From positions 1-56,384 of the forward strand of contig BOKF01000053.1 of the NCBI GenBank assembly GCA_016860845.1: a DNA stretch of 56,384 nucleotides, given 5' to 3'. How positions within the stretch are numbered: the stretch's first letter is position 1; each line of letters opens with the position of its first letter. Below the pieces are notes generated by a model that ran no database searches, was not told the origin of the DNA, and saw nothing but the letters and a program-made list of their open reading frames with translations. The stretch comes from Chloroflexota bacterium (GTDB taxonomy: Bacteria > Chloroflexota > Anaerolineae > 4572-78 > J111). Below, piece after piece: positions 1 to 9,298 of this stretch. The position numbers and the translations under genes were made by a program.

Positions 1-14
1 TTATCCAAAGTCCG

Positions 15-82
15 TGATACGTAATGCGTGATGCGTGATGGTATCCAGGCAAGATTTCTTACGCATCACGTATCACGCATCA
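15..82. repeat. imperfect inverted repeat of CGTGAT/ATCACG units
   Basis: Positions 15-36 and 61-82 pair as an inverted repeat with 19 of 22 bases matching. Each arm is itself made of short TGATGCGTGA-like direct units. It sits just upstream of the ABC exporter gene and resembles the other intergenic palindromes of this window in design, not in sequence. An 11-base piece of the same motif (TAATGCGTGAT) recurs at 56252-56262. Confidence 0.7.
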
Positions 83-148
83 AGCCGGTGAGAACAATTG
101 GATGATTTAAATCTTGGAACTGCCTTACTACCTACTCCCGGAGTTATA

Positions 149-2026
149 ATGGGTTTCATCCTCAACGGCCTCGAAACTGAATCTTACGACCGCACCTATC
201 GCGACAGCGAATTGCTGCGCCGGAGCATGCGCTATTTTAAGCCTTATACCGGCCAAATGATCGTCGTTGCTGGGGCAATTACTCTAAGTGCGGCTGCCGG
301 CACGGGCGGGCCAATTCTCATTTCGTGGGCGCTCGATGTGCTGGCTCAAAATCCGACAACCACAGCTATTGCCTTCATGACGGCGGGTGTCTTTCTCCTG
401 GGAGCAACGGCCTGGGGGTTTAACTTCGTCCAGCAGCGCCTCCTGGCGCGAGTGGTCGGCAGCGTGGTGCTCAAGCTGCGCCAGGATGTGTTTGGGGCAA
501 CCATCGGTCACGATCTCTCCTTTTTTGACGAACACCCCTCTGGCAAAATTGTCAGCCGGGTCACCTCGGATACCCAGGATTTTGCCGAGGTGGTCACCCT
601 GTCCACCAACCTGGTCAGCCAGGTCATGTTAGTGCTACTGCTGGCCATCTGGCTGTTTACGATCAACGCCTGGCTGACCCTCCTGCTGCTGGCCTTTGCC
701 CCGGTGGCGGTGGTGCTGGCCTTGAGTTTCCGGCGCATCGCCCGGCGCGTCACCCTGGATGCCCGGCGCGTCACGGCGACCATCAACGCCCAAATTCAGG
801 AGTCGATCAGCGGCATTATGGTGGCCAAGAGTTTCCGCCAGGAGCAGGCGACCTACCAAACCTTTACCCAGAACAACGAGCAGGGCTATCGGGCCGGGCT
901 GCGGCGCGGCCTGACCCTCAATACTATTTTCCCCATTGTCGGGGCATCTGCCGGCCTGGGGGTGGGCCTGCTGATCTATGCCGGCGGTTTGACCAGCCGC
1001 AGTGGCCTGGTTAGCCCCGGCGAGTGGTACCTTTTCATGCAGTCGGTCGGCTTTTTCTGGTTTCCGCTGCTGGGGATTGCCTCCTTCTGGAGCCAGTTTC
1101 AAGACGGCCTGTCTGCCGCCGAACGGGTCTTTGCCCTGATTGACGCCGAACCCAAGGTCATCCAACAGGCAAACGAACCGTTCAGGCCCCCCTTCTCCGC
1201 TCAGGACAATCGAAGGGAGGGGCTGGGGGGAGAGGTCCAATTCCGGCATGTTCACTTTAGCTATACCGATAAGGAAGTTGTCCTGCCCGATTTCTCCCTG
1301 ACCATTGCCCCGCGTGAAACAATCGCCCTGGTGGGCCATACCGGGGCGGGCAAGAGCAGCATTATCAAGCTGTTGACCCGCTTTTACGAGTTTCAGGAGG
1401 GTCAAATTTTGCTAGACGGTCAGGACATTCGCCGCCTGGACCTGGGGCAGTACCGCCAGCACGTGGGGTTAGTCTCGCAAACGCCTTTTCTGTTCTCGGC
1501 CAGTGTGGCCGAAAATATCGGTTATGGCCGGCCCGGCGCAAGCGACGAACAGGTCCGCCAGGCTGCTCTGGGCATCAGCCGGGGTGATTGGCTGGCCGAT
1601 CTGCCCCACGGCCTCGACACGGATGTGGGTGAGCGCGGGGCCAATCTCTCGCTGGGGCAGCGGCAACTGGTTGCTCTGGCCCGGGTTTTGCTCAAAGACC
1701 CGGCCATCTTCATCCTGGATGAAGCGACCGCCAGTGTTGACCCCTTTACCGAGGCTCAAATTCAAGAGGGGTTGGAAGCCGTTATGCGCGACCGCACGGC
1801 TATCGTCATCGCACACCGTCTCTCCACGGTCAAAAGCTCCGACCGGATTATCGTTATGGCTCATGGTCGCATTGTCGAGGAGGGCAGTCATGCTGCGCTG
1901 ATGGCCCAGGGGGGGCATTACGCCGAGTTATACAATACCTATTTCCGGCACCAGTCGCCGGAGTACATCAACTCCATGCCCTACCGCCTTTCGCTGGCAG
2001 CAGAGGAAATTAGTACAGAAGAGTGA
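149..2026 (+). CDS. ABC exporter, fused permease and ATPase
   Basis: This is a half-size MsbA-type ABC transporter of about 625 residues: an N-terminal six-helix transmembrane domain (roughly residues 35-320) followed by an ATPase domain. Walker A (GHTGAGKSS) begins near residue 396, the LSLGQ signature near 500, and the Walker B/ILDEATAS segment follows. It probably acts as a homodimer or heterodimer in the cytoplasmic membrane exporting a lipid, peptide or drug; no C39 peptidase domain precedes the membrane domain. The ATG at 149 is preferred over a TTG at 98 because CGGAG stands five bases upstream. A low-complexity segment between the two domains (about nt 1185-1235) reads as an in-frame repeat insertion. 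The gene converges on the radical SAM gene with 14 bases between stops, so it may or may not serve that operon. Confidence 0.93.
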   Translation: MGFILNGLETESYDRTYRDSELLRRSMRYFKPYTGQMIVVAGAITLSAAAGTGGPILISWALDVLAQNPTTTAIAFMTAGVFLLGATAWGFNFVQQRLLARVVGSVVLKLRQDVFGATIGHDLSFFDEHPSGKIVSRVTSDTQDFAEVVTLSTNLVSQVMLVLLLAIWLFTINAWLTLLLLAFAPVAVVLALSFRRIARRVTLDARRVTATINAQIQESISGIMVAKSFRQEQATYQTFTQNNEQGYRAGLRRGLTLNTIFPIVGASAGLGVGLLIYAGGLTSRSGLVSPGEWYLFMQSVGFFWFPLLGIASFWSQFQDGLSAAERVFALIDAEPKVIQQANEPFRPPFSAQDNRREGLGGEVQFRHVHFSYTDKEVVLPDFSLTIAPRETIALVGHTGAGKSSIIKLLTRFYEFQEGQILLDGQDIRRLDLGQYRQHVGLVSQTPFLFSASVAENIGYGRPGASDEQVRQAALGISRGDWLADLPHGLDTDVGERGANLSLGQRQLVALARVLLKDPAIFILDEATASVDPFTEAQIQEGLEAVMRDRTAIVIAHRLSTVKSSDRIIVMAHGRIVEEGSHAALMAQGGHYAELYNTYFRHQSPEYINSMPYRLSLAAEEISTEE

Positions 2027-2040
2027 GATTATTGCTGTTT

Positions 2041-3303
2041 TTATACAAGTGCCACTAACCTTTTCTGGATTAGACTCCCCACAAGTTGTAGACTGGTCGG
2101 TCCAAATTTTTGCTCAAGCTGGGCCACCGTAATCTGGCCATCAAGCATTTGGAGAATAGGCTGGCTTTGTGGAGAGAGGGTGACAAAATGACCCGCCCCG
2201 GTCAAGGCATAGCCATAGGGAGTTGGCTCAACCGAGCAGGTCAAGCGGGGCCGGTCATCGGCGGTCAGTTCCACGGTGGGGATATGCTTCAATTCGGTTA
2301 AGGGGGTACTCATCAAGGGATCGCAGAGCAAATCTAGTTGTTGGGCCAGCGCACGACAGCCACCCCGACAGCGATTGAGAGCAGCACAGGTCAGGCATAA
2401 CGATGGGATTCGCCGACGCCATTCGTCGAGAAGGTGGCTCTGCCAGAGCGTCTCGATGTCTTCATGTTGAATGTAGCCCAACGTCAAAGGGGTATGGGTA
2501 CAGGGACGCACCTGTCCTTGAGGGCCGATAGTACAGTGGGTGAAGCCAGAGGTACAACCTCGCTCACCCAGCTCTAAGTCAGGCATAAAACAGGCCGGAA
2601 CACAATTGCTCAGGATGAGGCGAGGCTCGTCACGGTGTAGGCGAGCGATTTGGATTAGAGCAGCCTGCAATTGCCCCGGCGTAAGGGACAATCCCGGCAG
2701 AAATTGCCCATAATGACGCCCAAAAGAGACGGTCGAAGCGCCCAACGATAGGGCCAAGTGAGCGACTTCGGTTATGCACTCAAAGGTTGTTGTTAAGAGC
2801 AGGGTATTAGTGGCCACCCGCAGGCCGGCAGCGGCGGCCAAGCGGATATTGTCCGTTACCGCAGCAAAGGTATCAACTCCGGTGAAGGCGCGAAAGCCGG
2901 CGGCGTCAGCCCCGTGAAGTGAAACCAGTATCCCTCGCAAATGGATACACTTCTGCAAGATGGACAGGATGGCCTGGGGGTCGGCCCAATTACCGTTAGT
3001 GAATAGCACAAAGGGAACCCCCAGGCTGTCGATTATGGTCATCATTTCCGCAAACTGCTTGTGCAAGGTCGGTTCACCGCCGGTGACCCGCAGAGCCTGG
3101 ATATGGGGCCGGAGCCGTTCGATGATGGACGCCCAACTTGAGGCGTCCATCTCCATGTGATTGTGGTCGAATACATTTCCACAGCCCACGCAGCGGTGGT
3201 GGCAACGTTGGGTAATTTCAAGGGTAAAAATCGAGGGTACCGGTGGTTGTAAATAACGGGGTAATTTAACTACCTCATTAATTTGGGCTAAATCCGTAGA
3301 CAT
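2041..3303 (-). CDS. radical SAM/SPASM protein with C-terminal PqqD-like domain
   Basis: A 420-residue radical SAM enzyme. The CxxxCxxC cluster motif is C34, C38, C41 (CHHRCVGC), followed by GGEP at 75-78. A cysteine-rich SPASM-type region runs from about 234 to 327 (C234, 238, 250, 257, 268, 303, 306, 312, 316, 327) and should bind auxiliary Fe-S clusters. Residues 361-420 resemble PqqD, the winged-helix RiPP recognition element. This architecture is known in peptide maturases such as PqqE/PqqD-type and sactipeptide enzymes, so the likely substrate is a peptide or protein. It starts three bases after the stop of the 66-residue peptide gene, and its GAGGTG ribosome site overlaps the peptide's last two codons, giving translational coupling. 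The modification made cannot be read from sequence. Confidence 0.92.
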   Translation of the reverse strand: MSTDLAQINEVVKLPRYLQPPVPSIFTLEITQRCHHRCVGCGNVFDHNHMEMDASSWASIIERLRPHIQALRVTGGEPTLHKQFAEMMTIIDSLGVPFVLFTNGNWADPQAILSILQKCIHLRGILVSLHGADAAGFRAFTGVDTFAAVTDNIRLAAAAGLRVATNTLLLTTTFECITEVAHLALSLGASTVSFGRHYGQFLPGLSLTPGQLQAALIQIARLHRDEPRLILSNCVPACFMPDLELGERGCTSGFTHCTIGPQGQVRPCTHTPLTLGYIQHEDIETLWQSHLLDEWRRRIPSLCLTCAALNRCRGGCRALAQQLDLLCDPLMSTPLTELKHIPTVELTADDRPRLTCSVEPTPYGYALTGAGHFVTLSPQSQPILQMLDGQITVAQLEQKFGPTSLQLVGSLIQKRLVALV

Positions 3304-3306
3304 AAC

Positions 3307-3507
3307 CTACACCTCGCATTGTAATTCGGTCAGCATGGTGTCGGGAGGAACGGACAGCTTTTTCTTTTTGCTTCGACTTATCTTGACCCTGACCGGTGAA
3401 AGCGACTGGTCAATAACCAGAGCATCGAAAGAGATAAGCTTGTTCGTCTCTGCCGTTATTTGTTCAATGTTGGATTGAGAAGGGGTTAAGTCTTTCTGGC
3501 GAAACAT
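3307..3507 (-). CDS. small peptide, possible radical SAM substrate
   Basis: I do not recognise a family for this 66-residue product. It has a strong ribosome site (GAAAGGAAG) ending eight bases before its ATG, and only two bases separate it from the stop of the upstream ATPase gene, so it looks genuinely translated. The N-terminal half is polar and could be a helical leader; a SRSKKKKLS basic stretch lies near residues 45-53 and the only cysteine is third from the end (ending CEV). There is no double-glycine site and no repeated core. Its place directly before a radical SAM/SPASM enzyme with a peptide-recognition domain suggests a modified precursor or a small partner protein. That role is inference. 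Confidence 0.75.
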   Translation of the reverse strand: MFRQKDLTPSQSNIEQITAETNKLISFDALVIDQSLSPVRVKISRSKKKKLSVPPDTMLTELQCEV

Positions 3508-3509
3508 AG

Positions 3510-6500
3510 TTATGCTTCCTTTCGGCTTTGGTCAAACTGAATATAAGGTCGAAATCGAATGGCCTGTTCACACATAATAGTTACAATGGGGAACTGTTTA
3601 GCCAGGTAATCCCGTTGCCAGGCACCCTTGATGAATTGGGTATATTTCTGCATTTCTTCAACGGGCAAATGCATGAGTATCCCGTAAATTAAATCCAGGG
3701 CGCGTACCAGGCGAGCGGGTTTTGACTCGGTGGCTTCGACCAACTCAAACACAAAAGCCTCAAAAGCTTGATCCATGTAATGGTTTCGTTCCGATGACTC
3801 GGCAGCCAGACCCAACTGGAGCAAAGCATTCCCTTGAATACCTCTATATACGCTAAGGAGCAGGTGTGTTTCAGGATATAGTAAGGCCAGTCCATTATTG
3901 CAGAGGTGCAGTACCTCATTGTAGTTCTCCTGACGATGGGCCAAGATAGCCTGGCTAAGATAACACTCGGCAATCCGGTAGGAATCACCGACCGCCTCAG
4001 CTTTTTGCAAGGCACATTGAGTATACTCAAGCGCTTGGTCGTAGTCAGGTTTCTTATCGGTACGCATGATACGGCTCATTACGTTCAACACATCGGCCAA
4101 CTCTGAATCCAACCCATACCGTTCGAAGGCTTGGCTGCACTCGACCAACTCACTCATTATTTCCTGGAAAAAGCCGGTCCGGTGTAACGTATAACTACGT
4201 TGCCGTTTAACTCTGGTCAGGCCAACTTTATCATTGCTTTCCACAAATGCCCGTTCAGCCTGAACTAAGTGCGCGGCTGCTTCGGCGGTGTTGGTGGCAT
4301 CCCACAGTATTCTTGCTAGCCAAAGGTGAGCATTCCCTATGAGTGTTGGAGCATTTAGGTCCGTGCCAATCTGCAAAACAACTTTGGCCAGACGCCGCGC
4401 CTCAGAAAGATTTCCCTGGCGATGGATAGCTCGAATTTTATCCAGGATTGTATTGGCCTTGTTCACATCGGTGCGCAAACTGGGGATGTCAAGGATACGG
4501 TTGCAATACTTTACTGCCTCTCCCCACTTGCCTTGCAGAAAGGCGTACTGGTACTGCTGACTCCATTTCTCTAATTTTTTCCTCTCCTCAACGGCTGTTT
4601 TTATTTCTTTGATCTCGTCAATAAGTTCATGATATTGAACATTAAGCTGGACTTTCTGACTCCAGAACTTGACGATAAAATCAGTGTAATGCTTGACCCG
4701 TTCCATGTCTGTAGCCGCTAACTCGCGCAGTCGATCCCCAATCATATCAATTGCTCGTTCATAAACAGCCCGTTTGAAATGCGTAGCTTGAGCACATTGT
4801 TGGGCATACTGCTCAAACGCCAAGTCATAATTATGTTCATCAAAGGCAATATCGCCTCGTAAACTACTGAAAAAACTTAGTAAGCGATAGTATTTACCCT
4901 CGGCTAACTTTACCCCTGCTTCATACGCCTCCAGTACCATCGGAAGATATTCCTGGCGTTTGTCTGGGACGAGGCGCAACCAATGATGGTAGTGAAAAGC
5001 CCGGGTCAGGAGACATTCGGCCTGGCGAAACTCATCTCCGATACGTTGCGCAATCTCATAGGCTTCATCGGCCACTTGTTTGGCTAAAATCATATGGCCT
5101 TGACCGGCCAGGGTATCTTTCACCAGGTCAGGATGGTCTCGGTAGATCCGGCTGCGGAGATTTAGCACGTCAGCCAACTCTGAAAATTGGCCCCGCTGGC
5201 GAAATATAGTTTCAGCCTGTTCCAGGAGAGGCATGGCCTGTTGAGGTAGCCCGGCTCGAAATCGAATATATCCCTGGTATTTTTTGATGAGTGCCTGCGT
5301 GGTGTCGTCGGTGGACGGGCAGGACTGCTCGGCCGCGCGGAGATAGCGCATCGCCTCAGCCGTAGCGCCCATTTCCCAGAGGATCATGGCCATAACATAT
5401 TGGCTCCTGGCCACCTGGTCGGAGTCCCACTGTTGTCGCATCAGAATACTAGTTTGGCATAATAGGCGCGCTTCGTGAAAATTACCTGCCAGGCGATGAA
5501 CGTTGGATAGACTATTTAATGTCTCCGCAATTTGGGCCATCAGTAATTTCTTTTGATCAGCAGATGTTATCGGCTGCTTATCCAAATTCGTTGCTGCTTC
5601 TAATGCCAGGTTAAGTGCCTGGTTATAATTCTGGATAGCCCGCTCCCAGTTACCCATTGAACGATAACAGAAGCCCAGTTGGTGATAAACAATGTAACGG
5701 CGTTCGCTCAGGTGTCTATCCAGAGAGCCAACGGGTGACAACCCAGGTTTCGAGATGATTTTGACCAGGCGTTCCTCTCCTTGTACAAGTACTTTCTCCG
5801 CCTCGCCAAACTTTTGTAAAGCGAGCAGAACGCCGCCATCATAATAACCATCTACAAAACATGCCAATAATTCGGAAAATCCGGCTTCATCTTTAAATTC
5901 TCGCAGGAAGTTAACTGCCAGCGCCGCCAGACCAGGCCGTTGATCTGTAACCAATTTCTCAAACAGTTCCTCAAACTCAGTAAGGCCTGAGTGGAAATCG
6001 GCGTAGAGGCTATAGTACATTCGCTCGACCTGGTATGACCACGAGGTCACTCGTTGCTGTTCCGTACATTCAGCCGGTGGTGGAAAAGTTTCCAACTCTT
6101 GTTGATAGAAGGTACAGGCATCCCGGCTTAGTTTACGCCGTAAGGTTTTATCAGGATCTTCAACCGCGTTCCAGACATGCTCCACGACCAGGCGGGCCAT
6201 TTCGTCGTGGAGCACAAAATAGTCATCATTAACATACTTAACAAAGGGTAATTTTCTGAGTTCGGTTACAAGTTCAGCCGCTCGCCTGGTTCGATCCACT
6301 TCAGCCACATGCTGTAAGAAGAAGAACTCGACCATCCGGCAGTTGAAGCGTTTGTGGAGGTGAGCCATATACAGGATAACCTCATCTACTGGCTCCCCAA
6401 GTTGGCGAATCCCATCCATAAGGGCATATTCAAACTTTAACTGAAGAGCATCCAACTCCTTTAGCGGCCTGTCGGCCAGCTCGGTTGGCCGCATACCGGT

Positions 6501-7253
6501 AATCTCAGGCATCAGGGGAATCCCTTGATCTAACCATTCCAGCGAAAGTCCAATCTTGATGGGGTTGCCATTACTAAGCAGGTAGATATTCTTGCGGAGG
6601 TCATCGGGGATCTCCCTTAAGTGAGGCGTAATTGCCTGAGCAAAGTAGAGGTTGGCTTCCGCCTCAGTAAACCCACCCAATCTTAAGGTTAACACCTGGT
6701 CTGCTCCAAAATTGGCCAACAAATGTTCGACCAGTCCCGCTTCATCATTACGACGACCCGCGATAAGGAGCAAAGTGTTTTTCAACCCGGCTACCAACTC
6801 AATAATAAACCCCATCAGGGGAGTATCCTGGATCAACTCGACGGTATCAAATAACAAGATCAGGCGATGATGCTGAGCAATCAGGTTGTAATCGTGGATA
6901 AAAGCCTCTTGGACCTCGCGTTCGCGATACAGCCTGGCCAAAGGCTCCAACGTCTCAATATCGTGCATCTTTTCCTGATAAGTACGGAACTCGTTGGGCC
7001 GGAGTGCGGTAAGCCGTTCCAGAACCCAGGACTGAACCCGGTGGACGGTATGGGAAAAATCAATGACTTCCGTGATGAGCGTATTGGGTTGTTGCTCGTA
7101 TTCCTCTTTTATCTTGCGTAAGGTAGTAGTTTTGCCGATGCCGCCAGCCCCGGCGATATTTACCACTACAGTTTCGCCCCGGCGCGCCGCCTGCTCTCTG
7201 ATTTTAGCGAGTTGATCAACACGACCCACAAAGGCGGGAAATTGAATACTCAT
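3510..7253 (-). CDS. STAND/NB-ARC-like ATPase with TPR repeats
   Basis: A 1247-residue signal-transduction ATPase. The N-terminus (FVGRVDQL) is typical of AAA/NB-ARC 'VGR' NTPases; Walker A GAGGIGKTT is at 35-43, a Walker B-like RLILLFDTVEL follows near 130-140, and LLLIAGR is a sensor-like strand. A helical and winged-helix segment follows to about 400. The rest is rich in TPR-like helical pairs (for example YHQLGFCYRSMGNWERAIQNYNQAL), with a helical interruption near 870-920. Known relatives oligomerise on ligand binding to activate a linked effector. It starts with AAGGAGGG six bases before ATG, 12 bases after the stop of the other NTPase gene, and precedes the peptide gene by two bases. 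The ligand is unknown. Confidence 0.88.
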   Translation of the reverse strand: MSIQFPAFVGRVDQLAKIREQAARRGETVVVNIAGAGGIGKTTTLRKIKEEYEQQPNTLITEVIDFSHTVHRVQSWVLERLTALRPNEFRTYQEKMHDIETLEPLARLYREREVQEAFIHDYNLIAQHHRLILLFDTVELIQDTPLMGFIIELVAGLKNTLLLIAGRRNDEAGLVEHLLANFGADQVLTLRLGGFTEAEANLYFAQAITPHLREIPDDLRKNIYLLSNGNPIKIGLSLEWLDQGIPLMPEITGMRPTELADRPLKELDALQLKFEYALMDGIRQLGEPVDEVILYMAHLHKRFNCRMVEFFFLQHVAEVDRTRRAAELVTELRKLPFVKYVNDDYFVLHDEMARLVVEHVWNAVEDPDKTLRRKLSRDACTFYQQELETFPPPAECTEQQRVTSWSYQVERMYYSLYADFHSGLTEFEELFEKLVTDQRPGLAALAVNFLREFKDEAGFSELLACFVDGYYDGGVLLALQKFGEAEKVLVQGEERLVKIISKPGLSPVGSLDRHLSERRYIVYHQLGFCYRSMGNWERAIQNYNQALNLALEAATNLDKQPITSADQKKLLMAQIAETLNSLSNVHRLAGNFHEARLLCQTSILMRQQWDSDQVARSQYVMAMILWEMGATAEAMRYLRAAEQSCPSTDDTTQALIKKYQGYIRFRAGLPQQAMPLLEQAETIFRQRGQFSELADVLNLRSRIYRDHPDLVKDTLAGQGHMILAKQVADEAYEIAQRIGDEFRQAECLLTRAFHYHHWLRLVPDKRQEYLPMVLEAYEAGVKLAEGKYYRLLSFFSSLRGDIAFDEHNYDLAFEQYAQQCAQATHFKRAVYERAIDMIGDRLRELAATDMERVKHYTDFIVKFWSQKVQLNVQYHELIDEIKEIKTAVEERKKLEKWSQQYQYAFLQGKWGEAVKYCNRILDIPSLRTDVNKANTILDKIRAIHRQGNLSEARRLAKVVLQIGTDLNAPTLIGNAHLWLARILWDATNTAEAAAHLVQAERAFVESNDKVGLTRVKRQRSYTLHRTGFFQEIMSELVECSQAFERYGLDSELADVLNVMSRIMRTDKKPDYDQALEYTQCALQKAEAVGDSYRIAECYLSQAILAHRQENYNEVLHLCNNGLALLYPETHLLLSVYRGIQGNALLQLGLAAESSERNHYMDQAFEAFVFELVEATESKPARLVRALDLIYGILMHLPVEEMQKYTQFIKGAWQRDYLAKQFPIVTIMCEQAIRFRPYIQFDQSRKEA

Positions 7254-7265
7254 TTTATACCCTCC

Positions 7266-9107
7266 TTAATCCTTGTTCATGTAATCATGGACGAACTGCT
7301 TAATTTGATCCGACAGGAGATCGTAACACTTAGACCCTCCCGTAGCTTGGTAGGCCGTTTCTTGAAGTTCCTCATCTTTCTCCCAGTAATCTCTGAGTTG
7401 GGATAGATAGTTAGGCCAAAAAGCTTCATCGATCATCAAGGTCAGCAAAGGCAAGTATTTTTCCAGCCCTTCTTCGAGGTGATGATATATATCTTTGTTC
7501 TGGTCTAATTCCAGGATTTTGAACCAATGGTACACCAAATCGACCAGACACATAACCCGGCGGCCTGGCGTCGTTTGAGGATCCTGTAACCAATCGGTAA
7601 AAATCTCTAAAGCAACACTGTTGATCATCCGGTATCGCTCTGGAAAACGGTACTGCATTCCCAGCGAGAGAACCCGTCGAACTGTAAAGTCAAGGGTATA
7701 CATTGACTCGCCAATAGCCGGCTCGTTAACCAGGTACGTATCCATCAGGCGTTTACGCAATTGGCGGGCCTGTCGAGAGATATCTAATTCCCCTAAGCTT
7801 CCTGGTAAAAGTTGGCGTTGCAGGAAGGCGCCGAGGAGACGTTGATCGAAACGTCGAAAAATGCTCAAAACCCAGAAGATCGGCAGCAACTCGTGGTCTG
7901 TGACAGGGCCTAGTATTTCTTGCTGGATGGTTGGCAACACGTAGGTTTCAAAAAATCTGCGCCAATCAGTGGAGGTGGGAATAAAATCCTTCTTGGCTAC
8001 AGCAAACAAAACCAACTTGGCGCACTTGGGATGACCCGCCGTTAAGTAATAGACCTTGTCCGCTATCTTTTGGCAGTGAGCAGGAGCTAAAGGAAAATCG
8101 CGATGGTCGGCCAGCTCCCGCAACATACACCGGATGGGATCCTGCTCGGGGTCTAATTGCCTTTCTAAGCGGTTTAGGAGAATCCGCTCCAGGCGAAAGT
8201 TGGTGTGATAGCTCTCTACTCTCAAATTCGGAGAAAGAATAGGCTGGCGAGCGGCAATGATAACCTGTAGTTTGACCTCATTTTCGCCAATTCCAAGTGC
8301 TTGCAGCATCTGTAAGAACGGCTCATTGTTAATTAGACCATCGGGGCTAACCAGCCAATCAATTACCTCACGATGCGCCTCGGTAGCTGAGTCAAACAGA
8401 AATAAGAAGTGATTAACTGGTTGCTCTTGGGACGAACTGTGTAAGGTCTGGATAGCTTTAGCTACCTCTAGAAAGCTAGCGGAGGAGGGTGGCTTTTTCC
8501 ACCCGCGCAATTGTCTTACTACTTCCGACCAGATTGCGTCAATCCTGGAGTGCTCATTCAGGTTAATATAAATGGTGCGAATTCCCTGTTGCCCACGGGT
8601 CAAATGTTGCAAGAGGTAAGTTTTACCTACCCCACTGGGACCGTATAACTCGATATGGTTGGCCTTGGTGCGGAGAATCTGGCCAGGGAGTTCCACCCGA
8701 TCCCAGAATTTAAAATCGTTAAAGGCTTTAATTTGAGTTTTAGCAATGGATACAGCCTTCCGTTGAACCGCCTCATAATCCTGGCGGATGGTTGCCAGGT
8801 TTGCCTGGGCGGTGGAAACAGGGCCAACGGGCAGGCCAATGGCTTGATGAGCCTGGCTGGAAATAAACTCCCAATATCTGGATTCGTTGTGCTGTTTAAT
8901 CAAGACTAACAAACGAGGGATTTCAAGATGGCGGTCGCAGTATTCGACCAATCCTTGAATTTTGGCAGTGCGGGCTTGAGTCGCACCAAATTCTTCATAG
9001 GTAGGACGAAAGTGGTCGAAACATAAGGTGTTGAGTTCTTGATCCGAAAAGGCTTTCGTAATTAAGGCGCGGATATCCGCTATATTATAAACTTCTTGGG
9101 GGGGCAT
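7266..9107 (-). CDS. P-loop NTPase with N-terminal effector-associated-like domain
   Basis: A 613-residue protein. Residues 1-75 (including DIRALITKAF, ELNTLCFDHF, LVEYCDRH and RLLVLIKQHN) form a small all-helical unit that resembles the effector-associated/death-like adaptor domains described in bacterial conflict systems; I recognise the pattern but cannot assign a numbered family. A P-loop domain follows with Walker A GPSGVGKT at 156-163 and a Walker B-like FLFLFD ending at D239, then a helical/winged region to the C-terminus. Such domains are known to bring NTPase switches together with effectors through homotypic contacts. AAGGAG stands six bases before the ATG. It is immediately upstream of the TPR ATPase gene, suggesting the two act together. 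No catalytic effector domain is seen in it. Confidence 0.85.
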   Translation of the reverse strand: MPPQEVYNIADIRALITKAFSDQELNTLCFDHFRPTYEEFGATQARTAKIQGLVEYCDRHLEIPRLLVLIKQHNESRYWEFISSQAHQAIGLPVGPVSTAQANLATIRQDYEAVQRKAVSIAKTQIKAFNDFKFWDRVELPGQILRTKANHIELYGPSGVGKTYLLQHLTRGQQGIRTIYINLNEHSRIDAIWSEVVRQLRGWKKPPSSASFLEVAKAIQTLHSSSQEQPVNHFLFLFDSATEAHREVIDWLVSPDGLINNEPFLQMLQALGIGENEVKLQVIIAARQPILSPNLRVESYHTNFRLERILLNRLERQLDPEQDPIRCMLRELADHRDFPLAPAHCQKIADKVYYLTAGHPKCAKLVLFAVAKKDFIPTSTDWRRFFETYVLPTIQQEILGPVTDHELLPIFWVLSIFRRFDQRLLGAFLQRQLLPGSLGELDISRQARQLRKRLMDTYLVNEPAIGESMYTLDFTVRRVLSLGMQYRFPERYRMINSVALEIFTDWLQDPQTTPGRRVMCLVDLVYHWFKILELDQNKDIYHHLEEGLEKYLPLLTLMIDEAFWPNYLSQLRDYWEKDEELQETAYQATGGSKCYDLLSDQIKQFVHDYMNKD

Positions 9108-9298
9108 CCTGTTCTCCTTGACGGTTCGGTAGTATTCACTTTTTACTTGTTAAGCCAACTTAAGGGTCAACCTGTACTTTCACAATGCCGGCCACTTTGA
9201 ATCATTCTTCCCCTGCCGCTATCTCCTTGTCTCCCCCTCAGATTCCTCCTCTCCAAACAACCTCAACTGCCTTACCTCCGCTATCTCTGGTAAACCTG

